DNA of 36,704 nucleotides from Bacteroidota bacterium. Its GTDB lineage: Bacteria > Bacteroidota > Bacteroidia > Bacteroidales > CAIWKO01. The position numbers and the translations under genes are program-made. The notes under the pieces are model-generated. The model saw nothing but the letters and a program-made list of their open reading frames with translations, had not been told where the DNA came from and made no database searches. The stretch covers positions 1 to 36,704 of the forward strand of contig JBAXND010000044.1 in assembly GCA_037133915.1 (NCBI GenBank), given 5' to 3'. This document shows, one piece after another, positions 14,279-25,400 of the stretch (positions within the stretch are counted from its first letter, which is position 1; each line of letters starts with the position of its first letter).

Positions 14279-16528
14279 TTATCTTTTTATCAGCAACTTT
14301 CTCAGCATCACATTCCCTTCATCCCTAAGTTGTAAAATGTAAGAACCTGCCTCAAATCCGCGGAGGTCTATCCGCTGCTGAACGGCATCCGACATCATTG
14401 AATATACCTGTCTTCCGCTGAGGTCAAACAAGGTTATTTCTCCGAGTGGCTGTGTATCTCCTTCGCGGGAAATGGTGATGAAATCAGTGGCGGGCTGAGG
14501 GGTGATGGTGATACTTTTTGAAATATTTTCGTTTGCTATTACACTCGGGAAATAGACTATAATAGTGTCAACGGCACTACATCCCGGATAAGAAACAATT
14601 ACTGACAATGTGCCTGTCCACCCACCTGCTCCAGCTGTTATTTGTTGTGTTGTATCTCCGGTTGACCACAGATATTGTGCTCCCGGGTTACCGGCATCGA
14701 GAATAACTGTTTGTCCCAATCCAAGAACAGTATCATTCCCTAAATTCACCACCGGCATGGGGCTGACAGTAAGGTAATGCGTGACGGTATCGCTGCACGG
14801 ACCGTTGGATGCGATAAAGCTGATGGTGTCAATGCCGGGTGTGGCGTAACTGAAGGTATGTACATCGTCACCTGCTATATGCACACCATTCAGGTACCAT
14901 TCTCCGGGACTGGTGGCGTGGTAGGTTATGTCGCCGCTTCCGCATACGGCCGTGTCGCCGGGTGTGAAGCTCGCAACAGGAAATGAATTTACGGTAATGG
15001 TTTGATGAATGGAGTCTTTGCAGATGCCGTAACTTCCCGTAAGGCTCAGATAAAAATCGCCTGCGGCATTGAAGGTGTTATTATACGTACTTCCTGAGTG
15101 CATAAAATTGTTATCCATGTACCACGACAGATTCGTTGCAAAGGTTGAGCCGGCAGCAAAACTCAATGCGGTACCGGTGCAAATGGTAGTGTCGGCAGGA
15201 ACAAAGCTCAGGGGCGGAACGGCACACGAAAGCTTGGCTACCCACATATCCATGAAACCATGGTTGTTGGTGATGTCACCGTCAAATGATGAAATCCAGC
15301 CGCAAATCACCGAGCCCTGATTTTTTGTCGGGGCAATGCCTTCGCCCCGGTCGTCGGATGAGCCGCCATAAGTCTTTTCCCAAATCAGGTTACCGCTGCT
15401 GCTTATCTTCACCACCCAAAAATCATAGGTTCCTGCCGGGCCGTGGTTATAACTGATATCTCCGTCAACACTGGCTGTTTGCCCGTTTGACATAAATCCG
15501 CCGTCCCAGTCGTGGCAGAGCGACGCAGCGAAATCATCGCCGGTGCCGCCCAGTGTTTTTTGCCAGAGCAGCGTTCCTGATGTATCTACTTTCAGCATCC
15601 AGGAATCGTATCCACCATGATTTCCGGTTACGTCGCCATTGGAGGAGTTGGTATAGCCTCCTATCACACAGGCAGTGTTTCCTGCATTTTTAATAGCTTT
15701 TCCTATCTCAATATCTGTTCCGCCAAAACAACGTGACCACTTGAAATTCCCGAGTGAATCGGTACGGAACACCCACAAATCTTCGGTTCCGGGATTATGA
15801 TTCCCTGAAATCTGCCCCGCGTTTGAAGAGGTATGACCGGTAAGCATGAATCCGCCATCGGCCAGACGTGCCAGATCGTGAGAATCTTCGTCATTGGTAT
15901 CGCCGTAGCAATGTGCCCACAAAAGATTTCCAACGCTGTCGATACGTGCAAGCCAGCCGTCGCCAATGCCATGGTTACCGTTCACATCATGGTCGTTTGA
16001 AAACGTACTTGCCGTCATTGCCCAGCCTTTGTTGCCAATGGGAACAAGAGATACGGCATGGTCGCCATCGGCCAGTGAGCCGCCGTAATGTTTATTCCAG
16101 GTAATGATTCCGTTTGAGTCCACTGCAAATACCCAGATATCAAAGTCACCATAATTTCCGGGCACGTTGCCGTCAGAGGACTTAGAGAATCCGGTAAGCA
16201 CGGCACCTTTATTTTTGACCGGGTATACTCCCCAGTTTATATCGTTATCGGTGCCCCCGTAAAGTCTGGTCCAGATAAGATTTCCGTTAAGGTCAAGCTT
16301 TGATAAAACGACGTCCATTGCGCCGTGACCGCCCATAATATCACCGTTTGATGAATTGGTATATCCGGAAACATAATAGCCCGAGCTGTCGGATATCATG
16401 CAGATTGATTTCGCAAAATCGGCTCCGCTGCCGCCAATACTTTTTTCCCATTGGATGACAGGTTGCGCGAATGAAAAGTGTGTCAACGCGCAACTAAACA
16501 GAATCAAAAAAAATGTTTTTGTTCTCAT
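14279..16528 (-). CDS. Secreted beta-propeller-like protein with T9SS type A sorting domain, 749 aa
   Basis: The signal peptide is MRTKTFFLILFSCALTHFSFA. Residues of about 25-420 contain seven repeats of roughly 55-60 aa, each with SSNGDV-type, D.W..K.D..G and NLIWEKTYGGS-type motifs. These resemble the repeats that often fold as a beta-propeller. Then come immunoglobulin/PKD-like segments with regular cysteines (about 430-660). The end is a type A T9SS sorting domain (from about 672: ITPQPATDFITI to LRKLLIKR). It is therefore a surface-bound or secreted protein, possibly adhesive; no catalytic motif is seen. A possible -7 box (TATCTTCG, one mismatch) lies at 16556-16549. The next gene upstream is another T9SS cargo, 49 bp away. 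Confidence 0.9.
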   Translation of the reverse strand: MRTKTFFLILFSCALTHFSFAQPVIQWEKSIGGSGADFAKSICMISDSSGYYVSGYTNSSNGDIMGGHGAMDVVLSKLDLNGNLIWTRLYGGTDNDINWGVYPVKNKGAVLTGFSKSSDGNVPGNYGDFDIWVFAVDSNGIITWNKHYGGSLADGDHAVSLVPIGNKGWAMTASTFSNDHDVNGNHGIGDGWLARIDSVGNLLWAHCYGDTNDEDSHDLARLADGGFMLTGHTSSNAGQISGNHNPGTEDLWVFRTDSLGNFKWSRCFGGTDIEIGKAIKNAGNTACVIGGYTNSSNGDVTGNHGGYDSWMLKVDTSGTLLWQKTLGGTGDDFAASLCHDWDGGFMSNGQTASVDGDISYNHGPAGTYDFWVVKISSSGNLIWEKTYGGSSDDRGEGIAPTKNQGSVICGWISSFDGDITNNHGFMDMWVAKLSCAVPPLSFVPADTTICTGTALSFAAGSTFATNLSWYMDNNFMHSGSTYNNTFNAAGDFYLSLTGSYGICKDSIHQTITVNSFPVASFTPGDTAVCGSGDITYHATSPGEWYLNGVHIAGDDVHTFSYATPGIDTISFIASNGPCSDTVTHYLTVSPMPVVNLGNDTVLGLGQTVILDAGNPGAQYLWSTGDTTQQITAGAGGWTGTLSVIVSYPGCSAVDTIIVYFPSVIANENISKSITITPQPATDFITISREGDTQPLGEITLFDLSGRQVYSMMSDAVQQRIDLRGFEAGSYILQLRDEGNVMLRKLLIKR

Positions 16529-16577
16529 TTCACTAATATTACTTCTTACGAAGATAAAACAAATGTCCGGAAAATTA

Positions 16578-19500
16578 TTACCGCAGTAAAGTCACGGTGC
16601 CCTGTGTGCTGTATTCTATGCCGTCAAAGCCTTTGGCGGTGAAAACGTAGTAATACACTCCATCAGAGGCTTTGGCTCCGCCTTCTTTATGTCCGTCCCA
16701 TGAACCGTGAACAGTGTACCATTCATACACTTTCTTGCCCCAGCGGTTGAAAATAACCATCTGTTCGCTCAGCAGTCCAACGGATTGAACTTTGAAGACA
16801 TCGTTCTGGCCGTCGCCGTTATCGGGTGTGAATACGTTGGGAATTACGATTGCCGACGGCTTACATACCTTTACTTCCATGCTGATGGAATCTTCACAGA
16901 AATCAGGTATTCCGCTGTTCACATTGAACATTACCTTGAATGTTTTGCAGTCGGGGCATTGTTCGGGCGGGCAATCATAAACGTAGGTATGAGAAGGATT
17001 CTCTGAAGCCGAGTTTGTGCCATCACCAAAATCCCAATAGAAAATATTGGCACCGCTTCCGTTATAATAGAAGTTGACATTGAGCGGTGAAATACCATCA
17101 ACAGGATTGCTGTATCCATCGGCATGAATCAGGGTGTTGGTCCCGATTATGGCAGGACCGGCTGTTGTCGGGCAGTTAAACTGATCGGTAACGGTAATGG
17201 TGTAATTGCCGGTGCAAAGTCCAACCAGCGCTAATGTATCCTGGTTTCCCAGACTCCATTGATATTGATAAGGAGGTACACCGCCGGTTACTGTTGTGAG
17301 AATATACCCGTTGCATTCATGCAAACAGCCTTCATCGGTTGGATGCAATGTTACAAACATCTGAGGATGCTGCGTGATGATAAAAGGTACAACATCGGTA
17401 CATCCATTGCTGTCCGTTACCGTAACTGTAAAGTTACCGGCCGGAAGTCCGCTTACATAATCATTTGCCGGTGTGCCGGCTGACCAGGTGTACTGGTAAG
17501 GGTCGTTGCCGCCTATGGCAGAAGCCTGAGCTGTTCCGTCATTGCCTCCATAACAGGAAACAATGCTGGTAGTATCAACTGAGCCTTCCAGCAATGGAGG
17601 TTCAGTGATGGTCACGGTATCGGTTACAAAACAGGTTGACGTATCGGTAATGGTAACAATGTAGGTTCCGTCAGTCAGACCAAAAGCAGTGTCATTGGCT
17701 TGAGGCGGAACAGTGCCCCACAGATAATGATACGGGGAAATTCCATTGGTGGCATTTACGGAAGCAAATCCCGAGTTGCCCTGAAAACACAGTACGTTGA
17801 ACTGGGCTGTGGTTGTTTGAATGTCGCTCACAAATACGGGTACTGTGGTTACTGCCGAAGTACAGCCTCCAAGTGTAACAGAAAGTGTTACGTTTTTAAT
17901 GCCGGGTGTGCTCCAGTTTACATCAAAAGGTCCGCTGCCACCCGCAGGAACTGCCACACCACCGGCAAACGACCATGCATAGGTGCAGAGAGAGTCGCCT
18001 GTGCCTGTGTAAGTCACCAGTGATGAATCAGACAAATCGCAGATAGGAGAGGTGACCGTAAACGTGGATGTGGGTGTGTAATTCACCGTGATATCCTGAT
18101 AAGCGGTATCGGCGCAGTTAGCTCCGTTTATGTAGATGTAAGTAATGGTAAATGTTCCGGTATCGGCAATAGCCGGATAGAACATATTATTCGAAACACC
18201 TGTTCCGGAATAGGTACCTCCCGAAGGAGTTCCTGCAGTGAGTGCAAAAGGTGTTGTGTTGGTACAAACATCGGGCATGGCGCTGAATGCTGCCACGGGT
18301 ACAACATTTACCGTGATGCTCTGGGTGGCTGCATTCACACAACTGTTGCTGTCGGTGTAAGTGTAGGTCAGAACAAAGGTTCCCAGTCCTGCAGCCATGG
18401 GGTCGAAAATGCCTCCATTTACACCGGTGCCTGTATAGGTACCACCGGAAGGAGTTCCCTGAGTGAGTGTAATGGCCGGTGCTGTGACACACATCGGATT
18501 CAAGGGTGCAAATGAGACTACCGGCAAGGGATTTACAATAATATTGGTAAGCGCCGAATTGGTGCAACCATTGCCATCGGTATAAGTGTACATGATAGAA
18601 TGAGTTCCCGGACCTGCCTGTGCGGGATTAAAAACGGAACCTGTAACGCCCGGGCCTGAGTAAGTGCCGCCCGGAGGTGTTGCAGCATTGAGGGTATATA
18701 AACCGGCATCGATACACATAGGATTAATTGCCGGGAAATTGATGGTTGGCAAAGGGTAGATTACCATCTGGGCGGTATCTCTTCCAATACAGCCAATGGA
18801 GTCAATATAGGTGTAGATAATATTATGCGAACCGGGGCCCGAAGCATTCGGGTCGAATGTGGTGCCTGTTACGCCGGGGCCACTGAATGTTCCACCAAGC
18901 GGGCTTCCACCGGTAAGTGTGAACGGGGGCTGCGAGATGCAATAAGCAGGAAATGGCAGTAATGATACCGGTGTGCCGGGAATAGAATTTACGGTATAGG
19001 TTTGAACACTTTGACAGTTGGCAACATCTGTTATTGTAACGGTGTAAGTGCCACCGCCAAGATTGGTTTGTGTATCGGAATTAGGACCGCCATTCGACCA
19101 GGTGTAGTTGATTGGTGCGCTGCCGTTGGCTACTGTTACGGCGATAGAGCCGTCGAGCATGCCGTTGCAGGTTTCGTCAACAACAACCGCTGTAACACCA
19201 AGGGGTGCAAGGTCAACGCTCTGAGTAACTACAGGCTGAGTTACCAGTGTAACATTGCAGCAGCTCCACGGATGGCAGGAACAGGCGTTAAACTCACTGC
19301 AGTAATGCACGCAGCAGGGATCCCACAGATATCCTGAAAGACAGGCGCTGGCTCCGGGAACGTTGTTGCAGCACCATGCATAACTACCTCCGCCGCATGG
19401 TACCTGAATGATACCTGTTTGATAAACCGTAGTCACATAATAGCAGCAGGAACCATAGGTGGTTGTTACCTGTGAGGTGGGTGTGTATCCACTGGGAGGT

Positions 19501-20072
19501 GTTTCAACAACGGGGCAGTTTGATTTCATGCCACCGCTTTTCAGTTGGTTGAGAATACTGTCGGCAGCTGTCAGGTTCGTTTTGGGTTGAGCTTCGCCTG
19601 AGCCCTGTGGATCCTGATTGGAAAATACGTACTCGCTGACTTTCTGTATGCCGCTATTATAGCCGAATTGAATACGATACTTGAATTTATTCACATCGGC
19701 GGGGATGTCTTTTGTGATATCATTATAAATAAATCGTCCGTGACCCGCCTCGGTTGAGTACAGGATATTGTTATTGTACTGAAAATCTTTCGGATAATAC
19801 AATGCATGGATATCGGGCAGCTTGCTTATTTCTGCCGTATTGATGGTGGTGTAATTAATTCCGTCGGTGCTGCGTTCAACACTTACAGTTTTAATATTTG
19901 CATCAGCCGGATTTTCCCAAACCATATGCACAATGGTATCACCGAACACACCCGATTTGAAAAACTCCAGTCTCAGCGGTTTTTCAGGATTTGCGGAAAT
20001 ATTCGTCTGAGCATAATTAGCAATAGGGAAAAGGAAAAGCAAAATTGAAATAATTTTTAGATATCTATACAT
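16578..20072 (-). CDS. Giant SprB-repeat surface protein with gliding-motility-associated C-terminus, 1164 aa
   Basis: The signal peptide is MYRYLKIISILLFLFPIANYA; I start at 20072, though an ATG at 20108 is in frame. Residues 25-180 form an Fn3-like region. A very Cys-rich segment (186-272) has 14 Cys, eight of them in CC pairs. An SprB-type repeat (about 283-360) is followed by four Ig-like repeats marked GGTYSGPGV...YTYTDGNGC. Then come a PKD-like segment, three more SprB repeats (e.g. GGVPPYQYQWS with GNYTITVTD), and a PKD domain (YWDFGDGTNSASENPSHTY). The end is a type B/CHU_C T9SS sorting domain (NVFTPDNGDGQNDVF, FNRWGKKVYEW, then a terminal LLR). SprB-type proteins are cell-surface adhesins. 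Gliding itself cannot be inferred from this gene alone. Confidence 0.92.
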   Translation of the reverse strand: MYRYLKIISILLFLFPIANYAQTNISANPEKPLRLEFFKSGVFGDTIVHMVWENPADANIKTVSVERSTDGINYTTINTAEISKLPDIHALYYPKDFQYNNNILYSTEAGHGRFIYNDITKDIPADVNKFKYRIQFGYNSGIQKVSEYVFSNQDPQGSGEAQPKTNLTAADSILNQLKSGGMKSNCPVVETPPSGYTPTSQVTTTYGSCCYYVTTVYQTGIIQVPCGGGSYAWCCNNVPGASACLSGYLWDPCCVHYCSEFNACSCHPWSCCNVTLVTQPVVTQSVDLAPLGVTAVVVDETCNGMLDGSIAVTVANGSAPINYTWSNGGPNSDTQTNLGGGTYTVTITDVANCQSVQTYTVNSIPGTPVSLLPFPAYCISQPPFTLTGGSPLGGTFSGPGVTGTTFDPNASGPGSHNIIYTYIDSIGCIGRDTAQMVIYPLPTINFPAINPMCIDAGLYTLNAATPPGGTYSGPGVTGSVFNPAQAGPGTHSIMYTYTDGNGCTNSALTNIIVNPLPVVSFAPLNPMCVTAPAITLTQGTPSGGTYTGTGVNGGIFDPMAAGLGTFVLTYTYTDSNSCVNAATQSITVNVVPVAAFSAMPDVCTNTTPFALTAGTPSGGTYSGTGVSNNMFYPAIADTGTFTITYIYINGANCADTAYQDITVNYTPTSTFTVTSPICDLSDSSLVTYTGTGDSLCTYAWSFAGGVAVPAGGSGPFDVNWSTPGIKNVTLSVTLGGCTSAVTTVPVFVSDIQTTTAQFNVLCFQGNSGFASVNATNGISPYHYLWGTVPPQANDTAFGLTDGTYIVTITDTSTCFVTDTVTITEPPLLEGSVDTTSIVSCYGGNDGTAQASAIGGNDPYQYTWSAGTPANDYVSGLPAGNFTVTVTDSNGCTDVVPFIITQHPQMFVTLHPTDEGCLHECNGYILTTVTGGVPPYQYQWSLGNQDTLALVGLCTGNYTITVTDQFNCPTTAGPAIIGTNTLIHADGYSNPVDGISPLNVNFYYNGSGANIFYWDFGDGTNSASENPSHTYVYDCPPEQCPDCKTFKVMFNVNSGIPDFCEDSISMEVKVCKPSAIVIPNVFTPDNGDGQNDVFKVQSVGLLSEQMVIFNRWGKKVYEWYTVHGSWDGHKEGGAKASDGVYYYVFTAKGFDGIEYSTQGTVTLLR

Positions 20073-20392
20073 AATCACTGATTTTGAATGAAATAGAAAA
20101 TAATCCATCGAATTTGAGACAAATTTATAATATTTTTAATAACTATACTAACATAAACTTAATTAATAATGTACCCATTATTAAATTTTGTTAGATATAT
20201 ATGATTGATTTCGAGGGAATACTTCTTTTTTTTTAATATATCGATTATTGTAAAAACTAGACGAACTAATAGTAAATCAGTAGTTAATGCATTTGATTCG
20301 CTCTTCATACTGAATGTAAGATGACGGGTATTATTTTTTGATTTACAATTGTTGGTGCCAAATAATTATTTTTGCTGAAAAGAAATAGCTAA
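20073..20392. other. Divergent intergenic region, AT-rich, no gene seen
   Basis: This 320-bp stretch between the SprB-repeat gene (minus) and the BatA-like gene (plus) is very AT-rich. On the minus strand TAAATTTG (20127-20120) fits a -7 box for the SprB-repeat gene. On the plus strand a -7 box lies at 20367-20374. I see no ORF, repeat or terminator here. Confidence 0.5.
20367..20374 (+). promoter_or_regulatory. -7 promoter box of the BatA-parC-fprA operon
   Basis: TATTTTTG matches TAnnTTTG, 18 bp before the ATG at 20393. A well-spaced -33 element is not obvious. Confidence 0.45.
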
Positions 20393-22438
20393 ATGCACTT
20401 TGTAAATCCATTATTTCTGTTGGGGCTTTTTGGTCTGGCAGTTCCAATAATTATCCACCTTTTTAATTTTCGTAAATTCAAAAAGGTATTTTTTACGAAC
20501 GTAAAATTTATTGAGGAACTTCAACAGCGCACTCAAAAACAATCGCAGTTAAGGCACCTTCTTATTCTGCTTCTTCGGATATTGGCAATCACCGCCTTGG
20601 TGTTTGCTTTTGCTCAGCCATTTATTCCTGTTTCCAAAACTGCAAAAATCAATAAAGGAACCGGTGCTGTAAGTGTTTTTGTGGATAATTCTTTCAGCAT
20701 GGAAGCGGACGCAAAGAACGGCACCTTGTTAGACGAAGCGCGCAATAAGGCGGTGGAGGTAGCACAGGCATATCGTCCCGACGACCTGTTTCATTTCCTC
20801 ACCAACGATTTTGAGGGAAAACATCAGCGGTTGGTTACCCGCGATGAATTTCGCGAGATGCTCGAAGAATTGAAATCCTCTCCGTCAGTGAAAAAGTTAT
20901 CGGAGATTATTCGCCGGCAGTCGGATATGCTTTCAGAAAACAAGAGTAAATCAAAAAATATTTATGTTATTTCCGATTTTCAGAAAAGTATAACGGATAT
21001 TTCCGCAATAAGCGCCGACACTTCTGCCAGTGTTTATCTTGTTCCCGTCAAGGCAAATTCCGTGAACAATCTGTATATCGACAGTTGTTGGTTTGAATCG
21101 CCCGTTCATTTGCCGGGGCAAAATGTAAAGCTCTTCATACTCATCAAGAATGCCGGAAAGACCGAACTTGAGAAAGTGCCGTTGAAATTCAGCGTTAACG
21201 GAACTCAAAAAGCCGTGTCGAGTTTCAATATTTCACCTGCCGGAGAAGTTCAGGTGGTTTTGACTTATTCCGATAAGGATGCGGGAATTATGCACGGAGT
21301 GCTTGAAATCATGGACAGTCCGGTTACCTACGACGACCGTTTCTATATTGCCTATAATGTGGCTTCATCCATTCCAATTCTGTGCATCAACGGCGGCTCC
21401 AATAACATTTATTTGAATTCGCTTTTCGCGAAAGACAGCGCCTTCACCTTTAAAAACATTTCGGTGAACGCTACTGATTTTTCTGTCTTTCCGCAGCAGA
21501 GTCTGATTATTTTAAATGCCATCGATAATATTTCATCGGGCCTGGCACAGGAGCTGCAGCGTTTTGTTCAGAATGGCGGAAGCATGCTGGTAGTGCCGTC
21601 GCCCAAAATTGATTTGCTGTCGTATCAGGAATTTTTAAAAGGCATGAATGCCGGACAATATTCAAAGCTCAATACGGCAAACCAAAAAATATCATTGCTC
21701 AATCTTACTCATCCTGTGTTTCGCGATGTATTTGATTACCTTCCGGAGAATATGGATTTACCGTCAGTGTTTTCGTGGTACGGCATTTCAGGGACATCGA
21801 GTTCAGGTCAGGAGTTTTTAATGAAAATGCAGAATGGCGATGTGTTTATGAGTGGACAGACTGTTGGACAGGGAACCGTTTATTTGCTTGCAGTTCCCTT
21901 AGAAACGGATTACAGCAATTTCCCGAAACACGCTCTTTTTGTACCTGCATTATATAAGGTTGCCCTGCTGAGTGAGCCTCAAAATAAATTGTACTACGTG
22001 ATTGGGCGCGACGAACCTATTGAAGTCAGGAAGGTTGCCATGCAGGGCGAAATGGTGTTTAAGGTTAAAGGAAAAACGGGCGATAACGAGTTTATTCCCG
22101 AGCAGAAAAAGCTGGGAACAAACACAACGGTTTATGTTCACGATCAGATTCGTGATGCAGGCAATTACGCTCTATTATCTGAAAACAGTGAAGTTACAGG
22201 GCTTGCATTTAACTACGACCGCAAAGAATCAGTGCTCAGTTGCTATACGGCTGCCGAACTTGAAGATATGTGCAGCAAAGCAGGTTTGAAGAATTTCACG
22301 GTACTTGAAAGCAGCGCGAAACCTCTTGCCGATGTAATCAGTGAGATGAATCAAGGAATTAAATTGTGGAAAATTTTTATTATACTTGCTCTCGTCTTCC
22401 TTGCAGGTGAAGCACTATTATTACGTTTCAGGAAGTAG
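20393..22438 (+). CDS. BatA-domain / VWA-like membrane protein, 681 aa
   Basis: The N-terminus is the double-transmembrane BatA/aerotolerance-type domain: MHFVNPLFLLGLFGLAVPII..., RHLLILLLRILAITALVFAFAQPFIP (about 1-80). A von Willebrand A-like region follows, with a MIDAS-like VDNSFSMEA (about 99-107). The long middle part is predicted periplasmic, and a C-terminal membrane helix (about 660-678) ends in RFRK. The domain order is that of the BatA-like proteins of Bacteroidota. The rest of a bat operon (MoxR, BatB-E) is absent. The role is unclear; BatA relatives have been linked to oxygen or stress tolerance, and a flavodiiron gene downstream would fit loosely. It is the first gene of a four-gene operon, 15 bp before parC. 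Confidence 0.88.
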   Translation: MHFVNPLFLLGLFGLAVPIIIHLFNFRKFKKVFFTNVKFIEELQQRTQKQSQLRHLLILLLRILAITALVFAFAQPFIPVSKTAKINKGTGAVSVFVDNSFSMEADAKNGTLLDEARNKAVEVAQAYRPDDLFHFLTNDFEGKHQRLVTRDEFREMLEELKSSPSVKKLSEIIRRQSDMLSENKSKSKNIYVISDFQKSITDISAISADTSASVYLVPVKANSVNNLYIDSCWFESPVHLPGQNVKLFILIKNAGKTELEKVPLKFSVNGTQKAVSSFNISPAGEVQVVLTYSDKDAGIMHGVLEIMDSPVTYDDRFYIAYNVASSIPILCINGGSNNIYLNSLFAKDSAFTFKNISVNATDFSVFPQQSLIILNAIDNISSGLAQELQRFVQNGGSMLVVPSPKIDLLSYQEFLKGMNAGQYSKLNTANQKISLLNLTHPVFRDVFDYLPENMDLPSVFSWYGISGTSSSGQEFLMKMQNGDVFMSGQTVGQGTVYLLAVPLETDYSNFPKHALFVPALYKVALLSEPQNKLYYVIGRDEPIEVRKVAMQGEMVFKVKGKTGDNEFIPEQKKLGTNTTVYVHDQIRDAGNYALLSENSEVTGLAFNYDRKESVLSCYTAAELEDMCSKAGLKNFTVLESSAKPLADVISEMNQGIKLWKIFIILALVFLAGEALLLRFRK

Positions 22439-22453
22439 ATTAATATACGGGTT

Positions 22454-25400
22454 ATGACAGACGAATTGGACGAACAGGAAAAAGAGAACCTTAACGGCGA
22501 TAATGGCGAACACGATCAGCCCGAACCGTCGGATTTTGAAGGTGCATCTAACCTTCCCAAAACGATTCACGTTTCGGGAATGTTCAAGAACTGGTTTCTT
22601 GATTACGCATCGTATGTAATACTGGAGCGGGCCGTTCCGCATATTCGCGACGGTCTGAAACCCGTTCAGCGACGCATTCTGCATGCACTTAAAGAGTTGG
22701 ACGACGGGCGTTTTAACAAAGCGGCCAACGTTATCGGGCATACCATGAAGTATCATCCGCACGGCGATGCATCTATCGGCGATGCCATGGTACAGCTCGG
22801 ACAAAAAGAAATTTTAATTGATACTCAGGGAAACTGGGGAAATATTCTTACCGGCGACAGTGCTGCCGCACCACGTTATATCGAAGCACGCCTCTCTAAA
22901 TTTGCACTGGAGGTGATGTTCAATCATAAAATTACAACCTGGGTGCCTTCATACGACGGTCGTAACAAAGAGCCGCAGGTGCTTCCTGTAAAGTTTCCGT
23001 TACTGCTGGCACAAGGCGTTGAAGGTATTGCCGTTGGGCTCACTTCAAAAATTCTTCCTCACAACTTCAATGAACTTATTGACGCTTCTATTGACCTGCT
23101 CCGCGGTAAAGAAACAGAGGTTTATCCCGACTTTCTGACGGGTGGAATGGTGGATGTGTCGCGCTACAACGACGGCGCCCGCGGATCGCGCGTGAGAATC
23201 AGAGCACGCATAGGGCAGTACGACAAGAAAACGCTTGTCATTACTGAAATTCCCTTTGGAACAAACACATCATCACTCATTGATTCTATTGTTGCCGCCA
23301 ATGATAAAGGCAAAATAAAGATTCGTAAAATTGAAGATAATACAGCTGAAAAAGTTGAAATTCTGATTCATCTTGTACCGGGTGTTTCGCCCGATACCAC
23401 TATTGATGCGCTATACGCATTCACCAATTGTGAAATGTCTGTATCGCCCACGGGCTGCGTTATTGATGATCAGAAACCGCGCTTCCTCGGGATGAAAGAG
23501 ATTCTGGCCTATTCAACACATAATACGGTTGATTTGCTTAAAATGGAACTCGAGATACAGAAGGCCGAAGCGCTGGAACACCTGCATTTCGCCTCACTCG
23601 AACGCATCTTTATCGAAAAGGAAGTTTATCTCAGGATTAAAAAAGCGAAAACGGATGAGGAAATCAACAGCACCATTTTCGCCGGACTCAAGCCTTTTGT
23701 AAAACAACTGGTAAGGCAAATAAGCATCGAAGATGTAATGCGCCTTCGCAAAATTCCGATAGACCGCATTTCAAAATACAATTCAGATAAAGCTGAAGAT
23801 ATTATTCAGAGCATTAACGATGATATCAAGCAAATCAATTACGACCTTGACAATCTTGTTCAGTTTGCGATTGATTATTTCATCCGTATAAAGAAAAAAT
23901 TTGGAAAAGGCCGCGACCGCCGCACAGAAATACGCAATTTTGATGTAATACAGGCAAGCCTTGTGGCTGCCGCTAACCAGAAGTTGTATGTGAATCGCGA
24001 AGAAGGATTTGCCGGTACATCACTTAAAAAAGATGAGTTTGTTGCCGACTGTTCTGATATTGACGATATGATTGTTTTCAGGGGCGACGGCACGTTTATC
24101 GTTACCAAGGTGAGTGAGAAAACATTTATCGGTACCGATTCTATTCACATCAGTATTTTCAAAAAAATTGATGACCGTACCATCTATAATATGATTTATC
24201 AGGATGGTAAAATCGGTAAAGCGATGGTGAAACGCTTTGCCATTGGTGGCATTACGCGCGATAAAGAATACGTGCTTACCAAAGGAACACCCAATTCGCG
24301 AGTGCTTTATTTTACGGCCAATCCAAACGGTGAAGCCGAAACGGTGACCGTTCACTTCAGACCGAAACCACGACTGAAGATTCTTCAGATGGATTTTGAT
24401 TTCAGTACAATTGCAATCAAAGGCAGAGCCTCTATCGGGAACACACTTTCAAAAAATTCAGTTCGCAAGGTTGTCCTGAAAGATCAGGGATATTCAACGC
24501 TTGGAGCCCGCGATATCTGGTTTGATGATACCGTGAACAGGCTCAATGTTGAACAGCGTGGAGTATATCTGGGGGCTTTCGCAGACGACGACCGTATTTT
24601 TACCATTACCAAATCCGGTTTCTACAAGCTTTATAATTACGACCTGTCAAATCATTTTGATGACGATATTTTAATCATTGAAAAGTTCAACCCGAAACGG
24701 ATTTTTACGGCGGTGTATTTTGATGGTGAGATGCAGTATTATTTTGCAAAAAGATTCGATATTGAAGTTACCGAAAAGAAAGTCTCTTTTATAGGCGAAG
24801 CAGAAGGCAGCGAATTGCATTTCCTGACAAAGGATACCTTCCCGATGATTGAAATTCAGTTTGCAAATAAAGACGGTAAAGAACGCCCGAACGAAACTGT
24901 GAATCTGGCGGAATTTATCGGTGTGAAGAGCTACAAAGCAAAAGGGAAAAGGCTTTCCAATTATCTGATTTCAAAATGTATTCCGCTGGAGCCGCTGCCA
25001 TCGCCCGAAGATGAGCAGGAAGAACTGCGCCCTGCCATTCTGGATGAGCTGAAACAGAAGCTTGACGCGATGGAAGAACTCGATGAATTTGATGAACTTG
25101 ATGAGCATGATGAACTGCCTGCCGCTTATCTGAAAGACTTAAAATCATCGGCCGGTAAAGGAAAATCACAGCCGGCATCCGAAAAGAAAGAAAAGGCGCA
25201 AATTGCGGAAGATGCTGATGAAGCAAAAATCCAGAAAAAGGATGAGGCGCCGAAAAAGCATAAAACAGAGGTGTCTAAATCCGAAAAGCCTGTTTCAAAT
25301 CCGGAAAAAGCAGCTGTAAAACAGGATAAAATATTACAAAAGCAGGAAATTGCCCCGAAAAAGGAAACGGCTCCCGTTAAGAAACAGGAACCCTTACCTA

